This document shows positions 58,079-64,000 of a stretch of DNA of 64,000 nt, one piece after another. The notes under the pieces were generated by a model. That model did not search any database. It had not been told where the DNA came from and was given only the letters and a program-made list of their open reading frames with translations. The position numbers were made by a program, and so were the translations under genes. The stretch spans positions 62,001 to 126,000 of the forward strand of contig CAVPAM010000039.1 of the NCBI GenBank assembly GCA_963701445.1, in the 5' to 3' direction. How positions within the stretch are numbered: the stretch's first letter is position 1; every line of letters starts with the position of its first letter. The stretch comes from CAKZLS01 sp963701445. Its GTDB lineage: Bacteria > Pseudomonadota > Alphaproteobacteria > Rhodospirillales > Defluviicoccaceae.

Positions 58079-59320
58079 TCAAGTCCCGCCGACGCGGGCC
58101 GTCAGCGTCCGGCGGGCGCGGTTGTTGACGACGGTCAGCCGGACGTCCTCGCCGATCCGGGTCAGACCCACCTTGTTGCGCAGATCCGAAGAGCCCCGGA
58201 CCGGCTGGCCGTTGAATTCGACGACGACGTCGCCGACGGCGAGGCCGGCGCGCTCGGCCGGCGAACCCCGTTCCACCGTGGCGACGACCGCGCCCTCGCG
58301 CGCTTGCAGTCCCATGGCCTCGGCGATATCGGGCGTCAGGTCCTGTATGACGATACCCAGGCGGCCCCGGCGGACCTCGCCGTCGCGGAGGATCTGCCGC
58401 ATCACCGTGTCGGCCATGTTGCTGGGCACGGCGAAGCCGATGCCGACGTTGCCGCCCGCCGGCGCGATGATGGCGCTGTTGATGCCCACCAGTTCGCCGT
58501 TCCACGTCACCAGGGCGCCGCCCGAGTTTCCCGGATTGATGGACGCGTCGGTCTGGATGAAATCCTCGAAGCCCTCCGCCGTGAGGCCGCTCCGGCCGAG
58601 CGCGCTGACGATGCCGGATGTCACCGTCTGCCCCAGGCCGAAGGGGTTGCCGATGGCGACCACGAAATCGCCCACCCGGAGCGAACCCGAATTGGCGAGC
58701 GGAAGCTGGGTCAGGTTGTCCCCGTCGATCTTGAGAACGGCGATGTCGGTGGCGGGGTCGCTACCCACCAGTTCGGCCTCGAGCGACCGCCGGTCCTTCA
58801 GGGTGACGGTGATCTCGGTGGCGTTCTTGACGACGTGATGATTGGTCAGCACGGTGCCGTTGGCGGCGTCGACGATGACGCCCGAACCGGCGCTGACCGT
58901 CCGGCGCTCCGTCGGCGCTTCGGGAAGGTTGCCGAAAAAATGCCGGAAAAACGGATCGCGGAACAACGGGTTCGCCTGGGTCGCCACCCGCGATTCCACC
59001 GCGATATTGACCACCGCCGGGGTGACCCGGTCCAGCATCGGCGCGATGGTGGTCCGGCCCGGCGGACCGCCGGCTTGCGGCCCGACGGGAGACGGCGCGG
59101 GCGGACGCGCGGGTTGGGCGGCCGCGTCCACGACGCCGGACGGCGCGGACGGCGCCACTGGCGCGCACGCCACCAGCCCCACGACGACGGCCACGGGCGC
59201 GCCCAGACGCCTCGCCGCGCGAGAAAACCAGACCGTCCACCCCGCCGGGATCATGTCCGCGAGCCCGCCGCTCGCCGGGTCCGATGCCGGGACCGGTAAT
59301 CGTTTCGAGTTGCTGTCCAT
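58079..59320 (-). CDS. DegQ/DegP-like trypsin-fold serine protease with one PDZ domain
   Basis: This 413-residue envelope protease has a trypsin-fold domain with the triad His162 (LTNHHVV), Asp192 (DPATDIAVLK) and Ser266 (INPGNSGGALV). One C-terminal PDZ domain follows (about 310-405; RGSPAERAGLAVGDVVVEFN). A lipobox-like VVGLVAC with Cys52 follows a short hydrophobic stretch, so it may be membrane-anchored as a lipoprotein. With a single PDZ it is closer to DegS or HhoA than to DegP. The first Met could also be M23. Confidence 0.88.
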   Translation of the reverse strand: MDSNSKRLPVPASDPASGGLADMIPAGWTVWFSRAARRLGAPVAVVVGLVACAPVAPSAPSGVVDAAAQPARPPAPSPVGPQAGGPPGRTTIAPMLDRVTPAVVNIAVESRVATQANPLFRDPFFRHFFGNLPEAPTERRTVSAGSGVIVDAANGTVLTNHHVVKNATEITVTLKDRRSLEAELVGSDPATDIAVLKIDGDNLTQLPLANSGSLRVGDFVVAIGNPFGLGQTVTSGIVSALGRSGLTAEGFEDFIQTDASINPGNSGGALVTWNGELVGINSAIIAPAGGNVGIGFAVPSNMADTVMRQILRDGEVRRGRLGIVIQDLTPDIAEAMGLQAREGAVVATVERGSPAERAGLAVGDVVVEFNGQPVRGSSDLRNKVGLTRIGEDVRLTVVNNRARRTLTARVGGT

Positions 59321-59434
59321 GTCCCGGTTTTACCCCGTCGCCGCTCCCTTTTCCAGACGGACCGGCCGGGCGCGGGACCGCGGCGGATCACCAACTCCCC
59401 CCGATAAGACGATGACCGGTGATGGCCCTCGGAT

Positions 59435-59689
59435 TTACGGCTGGTTGATCCGGCGGGATGCTCTCTCGGGGCAGGACCCGCGCGAGAAATCGAGGGAACA
59501 ATGGGCCGTGATTTCGTCGACGATGCGGCTCAGCCTGGCGCTTTCCACCACAAGGGTATCTTGAAAACGCCGCCGCTCGCCGCTCGGCATATCCGGGTGG
59601 TCGCTCAAAATTTCGGACGCCGCCCGGATGATGGTCACGGACGTTCGCAGGTTGTGCTCGGTGTTGAAGTCGGCGCCTTCAGCGTTCAT
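59435..59689 (-). CDS. Stand-alone HisKA (histidine kinase dimerisation) domain protein
   Basis: This 84-residue protein consists almost only of a HisKA domain. The phospho-acceptor region reads FNTEHNLRTSVTIIRAASEI (His12), followed by the second helix ERRRFQDTLVVESARLSRIV. The HATPase catalytic domain, the sensor part and receiver motifs are all missing, and no kinase fragment follows in another frame. The ATG at 59689 gives this compact size; a longer frame to 59854 lacks domain character. It could be a phosphotransfer protein, a kinase inhibitor or a decayed fragment. Confidence 0.6.
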   Translation of the reverse strand: MNAEGADFNTEHNLRTSVTIIRAASEILSDHPDMPSGERRRFQDTLVVESARLSRIVDEITAHCSLDFSRGSCPERASRRINQP

Positions 59690-59832
59690 TTGTTTCCTGC
59701 GTTTCCGATCGGATTGGATCAACAACTGTAGAGTTTGAAGTCGGACCCGGCTGCTACCCTTTTTGGCGGGTTGACACTCCCTGGATTTGATGACGGGCAA
59801 GGAAAGGAACAAGGGCCGTTGGCCGGAAAACA

Positions 59833-59867
59833 CAAAAAATATGGGGAACGGCACCGCCGTTCCCCAT
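59833..59867 (-). terminator. Intrinsic terminator of the OmpA-family gene
   Basis: A perfect 12-bp stem (ATGGGGAACGGC / GCCGTTCCCCAT at 59841-59852 and 59856-59867) with a 3-base loop is followed, on the minus strand, by ATTTTTTGTG. It begins 46 bases after the stop of the upstream minus-strand gene. Confidence 0.88.
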
Positions 59868-59912
59868 CGCCGTGTTCACCGCCGCGAGAGCCGCGGCGGT
59901 CAGTCGCGAGCC

Positions 59913-60869
59913 CTAGAACCGGATCCCACCACCAAGTCCGCCGTTGATAACGCCATTGGAGAACGAGTTGCGGAACAGGTAGTCGTAACCCGCCTTGGCA
60001 TGGATGTAGAAGGTTTCGGTCACGTCGAACTTGACACCGACCACGGGTCCGACGAGCCAGCTATCCTGCACGCCCTTTCCGAGAATGTAGCCGCCGTCGA
60101 CCCCCACGAACGGGTGCCAATTTCCCGTCTCGTTGAACTGATAGGCGGAGCCCAGGGTGAAGCGCCCGCCCCAGCCGTTGTCCTCGGCCGTGCCCAGGGT
60201 GTTGAAGCCGGCGGCGTTGACCGAGATCGGGATATTCGGCGTGGCCATGTAATCGACGTTCAGGTTGGCCCCGACGAGATGGCTCGTCTTGTCGGAGTCC
60301 CGATCCGTTTCCTTCAGGTTGTAGCCGCTCCAACCACCAAACCCGACGGCCCACCTCTTGACCGCGGGCGGCGGAGGCGGCGGAGTCGGTTCGGCGGCGG
60401 CGACGGGCGGCGGCGCGGCCACCGCCACCGGACCCGCGATGGTCACGCGCCGGTTCTGGGCCTCACGCACGCCGTCGGCGGTCGGCACGAGCAGGTCGGT
60501 CTGGCCCATGCCGATGGTGTCGATCCTGTCCGCCGGCACGCCGAGGTTGACGAGTTCCTCCTTGACGCTTTCGGCCCGGCGCTCGGAGAGCCACTGGTTG
60601 TATTCCTTCGAGCCCGAGGTATCGGTATGTCCGGTGGCCACGATCCTCGCCTGTCCGGTCTTGACGAATTCGCTGGCCGCCGTGGCGACGATTTGCTGGG
60701 CCTCGGGCGACAAGGTCCACACGTCCCAATCGAAGAAAACCAGGAACTCTCTCTCCTCCGTGGCCATGCTTGCCTGGGCCAGCATCGGCTCCGACCCAAC
60801 GCGATCGGCCGCGACCCCGGTCGCCGGCAACAACGCCAGCACCATCAGAGCGCACGAATACCTGCGCAT
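59913..60869 (-). CDS. OmpA-family outer membrane protein with N-terminal peptidoglycan-binding domain
   Basis: This 318-residue protein has a signal peptide (MRRYSCALMVLALLPATGVA) and an OmpA-like peptidoglycan-binding domain at residues about 40-145 (ATGHTDTSGSKEYNQWLSER, Asp83; AQNRRVTI, Arg140/141). A Pro-rich linker (VAAAEPTPPPPPPAVKR) and a C-terminal beta-barrel domain ending in Phe (GGLGGGIRF) follow. In classical OmpA the barrel comes first, so the domain order here is reversed. The start at 60869 follows from the signal peptide. It would anchor the outer membrane to the wall. Confidence 0.8.
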   Translation of the reverse strand: MRRYSCALMVLALLPATGVAADRVGSEPMLAQASMATEEREFLVFFDWDVWTLSPEAQQIVATAASEFVKTGQARIVATGHTDTSGSKEYNQWLSERRAESVKEELVNLGVPADRIDTIGMGQTDLLVPTADGVREAQNRRVTIAGPVAVAAPPPVAAAEPTPPPPPPAVKRWAVGFGGWSGYNLKETDRDSDKTSHLVGANLNVDYMATPNIPISVNAAGFNTLGTAEDNGWGGRFTLGSAYQFNETGNWHPFVGVDGGYILGKGVQDSWLVGPVVGVKFDVTETFYIHAKAGYDYLFRNSFSNGVINGGLGGGIRF

Positions 60870-61353
60870 CGCTACTATTCTCCATTTCAAAGAAGTGGTT
60901 GGCTTCATCTCTGTCCGCGCATCCACCGACCCTTGCCGCTTCCGCGGACAAGTTTTCGGTTTGGGCTTACGCCGAATCAGATAGCGGGAAACTACATCCC
61001 AAACAAACGCAAACCGCAACAGAAACCGTTCGATAACGCCTTTTCGGACACCCGAATCATACGTTTCCATCCCAGTAGTTGCACGCTCGCAACATCGGCC
61101 GATGACAACGGCATTGATCCGGACAGAGCCGCACCCGAAGCGGCGCGTGCGACACCCTCGCCGACCTGGGTACCCGCCATCGGGAAACCGCCTTCCGGCA
61201 ACCCGGGCCGGCCTTGAGCCGGCGACAACTGCGAACGATGCCGGGGGCTCGGCGAGCGGCCCGGCGTCCACGGTCGCGTATCGAGCCTGGAGCCAACGGT
61301 TCAAGTCCCTCCCATCGGAACCGTATCGTTTGCAGATGTCTCGTTCTCGGCGA
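60870..61353. other. 484-base gap upstream of the OmpA-family gene, no gene seen
   Basis: The stretch holds the presumed promoter of the minus-strand OmpA-family gene and the 3' end region of the chagasin gene. Open frames here are extensions of neighbours and look non-coding. I see no clear terminator for the peptidase-inhibitor unit. Confidence 0.4.
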
Positions 61354-61659
61354 TCACTCCGACATGTCCACCTTCACGCTCACGTTCACCGCGCGAGAGT
61401 CGATCGCGTGGCTTTCCCACTGCCGCTTGAGGACAAAATTGATCGTATACTCTCCTTCCTTGAGCGCCCGGAACCGAAAGGCCTGGACGACATGTCCGCC
61501 AGGCTGGGTTTCGCCGGGCGGTTTCTCGAAATCACTCCCCAAGAGCTCGAAGCTCTCGGGGAGTGCATCGACAACCCAGACATATCCCGTCGTCGGAGTC
61601 GCCCGGAGGCAAACCGGGAATGTCCCGCCAACGGAAACCGAAATGGGTTCAAGCGTCAC
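61354..61659 (-). CDS. Chagasin-family (I42) cysteine peptidase inhibitor
   Basis: This 101-residue protein has the three inhibitory loops of chagasin/ICP proteins: ATPTTGYVW (residues 20-28; canonical NPTTGY/F), QPGGHVV (52-58; GxGG-type) and KRQWE (78-82; RPW-type). The body is beta-rich (EPISVSVGGTFPVCLRA; EGEYTINFVLK; RAVNVSVKVD). Chagasins block papain-like peptidases, and the gene immediately upstream encodes one. The start is a GTG with only a weak ribosome site. The frame is continuous with the peptidase except for its TAG stop. No signal peptide. Confidence 0.85.
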   Translation of the reverse strand: MTLEPISVSVGGTFPVCLRATPTTGYVWVVDALPESFELLGSDFEKPPGETQPGGHVVQAFRFRALKEGEYTINFVLKRQWESHAIDSRAVNVSVKVDMSE

Positions 61660-61680
61660 GGGATCATCCCGCAGAACGAA

Positions 61681-63345
61681 CTACGCATACCACTTGTGCC
61701 ACATGGCTGAATCGGTGCCTTCGACGAAGCAGTCGAGCCGGCCCTGCGCCCATGAACTGACACCGACACCGGAGCTCAGGACGCCGCCGAGATCCTCTTC
61801 CCCGCTCCAGTGCGCGCCGTCCCACCAGCGGTGCCACATGTGCGAGTTCTGGCCCGGATAAAATACGTCGATGCGGTTGTTGCTCCAAGACACCGCGCCG
61901 GGTTCGCCGGACAGGATCCCTCCGAGGTCTTCCCAACCGTTCCACGCGTTGCCATCCCACCACTTGTGCCACAGGTGCATGTCGTAGCCACGCACGAACG
62001 TGTCCAGCCGGTTGGCGCTCCAAGACGACACCGCCGGGCCGGAGCTCAGACCGCCGCCCAGGCTCTCCCAGCCGTGCCATCCGGCGCCATTCCACCACAG
62101 GTGCCACATCGCCTGATCCATTCCCCGCGCGAACACATCGATGCGATTGGGTCCCCACGAAACGGCCGCCGGTTCCGACGAGAGCAAACCGCCGAGGTCT
62201 TCCCAGCCGCTCCAGCCGCCCTGGAACCATTTGTGGAACAGGTGGTGATTGGTTCCAATCGCGAAAATGTCGAGACGGCCGCTGGCCCACGAACAGATCG
62301 CCGGCGCCCCCTGGATTATGCCTCCGAGCGACTCCCAGCCACGCCAGGCCGCGCCATCCCACCAGCGGTGCCATACGGCGGAGTCCGTTCCCCTCGCCAC
62401 CACGTCGATGCGATTCGCTCCCCAGGAGACCGCGCTCGGTTTCGAGGTGATGGTTCCACCGAGACTTTCCCAGCCGCGCCACCCGACCGTCACCGGCAGC
62501 ACCACCCCTTGGGCGGTCCAGAAGGGGAACTCCGTGTCGATGCCGGCTTCGCCGTACGCGATCTTGAAGAAGCCGCCGGAACCCCAGCCCGCTCCCCAGG
62601 AATTCTTGCAGATCCAGCACTGTTCAGCCTCGGAGTAACCGATCACCTGCACGCAGTGCAAACCGACGTCTGCCCCGGTGACATGGTGATAGACACCGCC
62701 GCCGTACGAGAAGAAATCGTTGAAAACATGGAACACGGCGCAACAGGGTCCGGTGTTCGAGAGATAGTTCTTGCGGTCGACGACACTTGCCAGGGTGCCG
62801 GACTTCGTCACCTTGACGGCCCGCGCGTCGCGATTGGGGCCGACGACGCACTTCGGATTTGGCGGCGGAGCGGCGAAAGCGCTGGCGTAGGGAAAACACG
62901 CTTCATCGGGGATACCGCGCGTCTTGACCTGGCCGATTGCCTGATCCGGCCACCATCCGCCGCAGCTTGCGCCGTGACTCGAACAGAAATGCAAATCCGC
63001 CTCGGACAGATCGAGCAATTGCCCTTTCTCGATCGAGGCCATCGATTCCACCGTGGCCGACGTGCAGAAAGAAACGCACGATCCGCAACCGCCCTGGTCC
63101 TTCACCGGGGTCACATGGTTGCCGTTGTGGTTGCGCCAATCGACCGCCGGCGCAAAGTTGGCCACCGGCGCGGCCGAAGCCATTGGCGCCATCGCCGCCG
63201 CAAGCGCCTCCTGGTCGACGACGACCCCAAGCAGTCTCTGCTTCTCGGAATCGCTCAGGCTTGAGTGCGGAGTTTGTCGGGCGGTCCACCGGGCGCCAGA
63301 TTGGCTGAGTTCCGCGGTCAACGTCCGGACTTTTAGCGTAGGCAT
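61681..63345 (-). CDS. Papain-family (C1) peptidase with C-terminal PLL/DUF346-type lectin propeller
   Basis: This 554-residue protein has an N-terminal segment of about 65 residues (possible propeptide) and then a C1 peptidase: Gln84 and Cys90 in KDQGGCGSCVSF, His230 in GLHCVQVIGY, Asn248 in CKNSWGAGWG. The residue after the catalytic Cys is Val, not the usual Trp. From about 288 to the end come six repeats of 44-46 residues of the form W-[ED]-[SD]-LGG ... SW-x-NRIDVF ... WH-x-WW-[DN]-G, as in PLL-type fucose-binding propellers. No Sec signal is visible. AAAGGAA lies nine bases before the ATG. Confidence 0.9.
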   Translation of the reverse strand: MPTLKVRTLTAELSQSGARWTARQTPHSSLSDSEKQRLLGVVVDQEALAAAMAPMASAAPVANFAPAVDWRNHNGNHVTPVKDQGGCGSCVSFCTSATVESMASIEKGQLLDLSEADLHFCSSHGASCGGWWPDQAIGQVKTRGIPDEACFPYASAFAAPPPNPKCVVGPNRDARAVKVTKSGTLASVVDRKNYLSNTGPCCAVFHVFNDFFSYGGGVYHHVTGADVGLHCVQVIGYSEAEQCWICKNSWGAGWGSGGFFKIAYGEAGIDTEFPFWTAQGVVLPVTVGWRGWESLGGTITSKPSAVSWGANRIDVVARGTDSAVWHRWWDGAAWRGWESLGGIIQGAPAICSWASGRLDIFAIGTNHHLFHKWFQGGWSGWEDLGGLLSSEPAAVSWGPNRIDVFARGMDQAMWHLWWNGAGWHGWESLGGGLSSGPAVSSWSANRLDTFVRGYDMHLWHKWWDGNAWNGWEDLGGILSGEPGAVSWSNNRIDVFYPGQNSHMWHRWWDGAHWSGEEDLGGVLSSGVGVSSWAQGRLDCFVEGTDSAMWHKWYA

Positions 63346-64000
63346 AAGATTTTTCCTTTGTTAGGTTGAGTAACGAGCAAGAAAAAACCGAAAACTCTCC
63401 ATACGACACCTAAAAGCACCACGATTTTTATCGTTTAATCTCTTGAAAATACAAAAACCGAAATCGCGTCATCCCGGATCGCCGGATGGACGACTCCAAG
63501 GGCAAGGGCCGACCCTGGCGGACGATATGGCGGAAAAGCGACGTGCCGTTTCCTTGTCCATGGCTCATAAACCATTGATTTACAGGAAGTTGATCTGTCA
63601 TCGTCGCGCAAACCCGGTTGCCGATGAATGGCGAAACGCACAAGACAGGGTCTCGTCGCCGACGCGCGCCATCGCCGCCGCCCATTTGCATGCACGCACA
63701 CCGATCCGCGCCCCAAAGAAGAACGACACGCTTAAATCGTCTGAAATTTTTCCGTATACTCTAAAGTTCCGCCTTTTGCTCAGGGCACTTTTTATTTTTA
63801 TTATAAAGACGCACTTTGTTAATCCGATAACTAGCCCCTATTTGGGTTTATGTCAATACTCATTGCACGCCGGAAACAACCGGGGTTTCAGATCCAGCGC
63901 GGTTCAGGCCCGGTCCCCGTGCCCGAAACCGAAAACCACCGAAAGGCAATTTGCGCGAACTCCCCCGGCGAGATGTAAGCCAGCGCCAAGTCTTCAGTCA
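63346..64000. other. AT-richer right end upstream of the peptidase, no gene seen
   Basis: This 655-base stretch holds the promoter side of the peptidase gene. It has several AT-rich patches (around 63420-63450 and 63730-63840) that stand out against the rest of the window. No open frame looks like a real protein. The composition shift is compatible with recent acquisition of the peptidase-inhibitor unit or with a promoter region for a gene beyond the window. Confidence 0.4.

Noticed and set aside
60870..61304. N-terminal extension of the OmpA-family protein
   Set aside because: The 145 extra residues are basic and low in complexity, and the signal peptide at 60869 marks the real start.
63428..63716. 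Small minus-strand frames upstream of the peptidase
   Set aside because: No ribosome site, no protein-like composition, and two overlapping frames of equal quality.

Overview
The window is a high-GC chromosomal stretch from an alphaproteobacterium, most likely Rhodospirillales-like. The evidence is gene content: FliX, a cysteine-poor DksA, FhlB-type and DUF6468 flagellar proteins, MotE, and a GlpDSTPQUV glycerol locus. I see no prophage, insertion sequence, CRISPR array or rRNA operon. Species cannot be named from the sequence alone.

Layout. 0-2.8 kb: end of a cation/proton antiporter, a DUF4410 lipoprotein, an orphan MNT-type nucleotidyltransferase and a palindrome- and poly-C-rich gap. 2.8-28.2 kb: a flagellar region broken up by metabolic genes. 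It holds flgE, an iron(III) ABC transporter (fbpABC) with a Fur-like box, fliX, dksA, the propionyl/acyl-CoA carboxylase genes pccB-pccA, flgF-flgG-flgA-flgH (minus strand, sigma54-like promoter), fliL-fliM-DUF6468-motE-two MotB-like genes-large TPR gene (plus strand, mostly overlapping), speD-speE, and fhlB-hypothetical-fliO-fliP. 28.3-32.8 kb: a TTC38-like TPR gene divergent from a TetR regulator with two matching palindromes between them, then rlmE, ppx/gppA and tRNA-Gln(CTG).

33-41.6 kb: a complete glycerol catabolism and uptake locus, glpR-glpD-glpS-glpT-glpP-glpQ-glpU-glpV, with hairpins between glpU and glpV and a strong terminator at the end. 41.6-49.7 kb: sodC, a YdcF-family gene, two hypotheticals, an overlapping EamA-transporter/PaaK-like ligase/enoyl-CoA hydratase operon, and chrA facing it. 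49.7-55.8 kb: a transglutaminase / DUF2126 / circularly permuted ATP-grasp + alpha-E cluster. 56-64 kb: a hypothetical, a HAD hydrolase, an SLT transglycosylase, a DegQ-like protease, a stand-alone HisKA-domain protein, an OmpA-family protein with reversed domain order, and finally a papain-family peptidase fused to a six-repeat PLL/DUF346-type lectin propeller, followed by a chagasin-family cysteine-peptidase inhibitor.

The most interesting item is the peptidase-lectin/inhibitor pair at 61354-63345. The inhibitor lies in the same reading frame as the peptidase, separated from it only by one TAG codon and seven sense codons. Neither protein has a Sec signal, so the pair looks like an effector with its self-protection protein, or a recently split fusion.

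A caution: at least six single-base frameshifts interrupt otherwise well-conserved genes (flgE, fbpC, eamA, the hydratase twice, the transglutaminase). They occur mostly in short homopolymers or GC-rich runs. Sequence or assembly error is the simplest explanation, so these genes are listed as CDSs with their frameshift positions.
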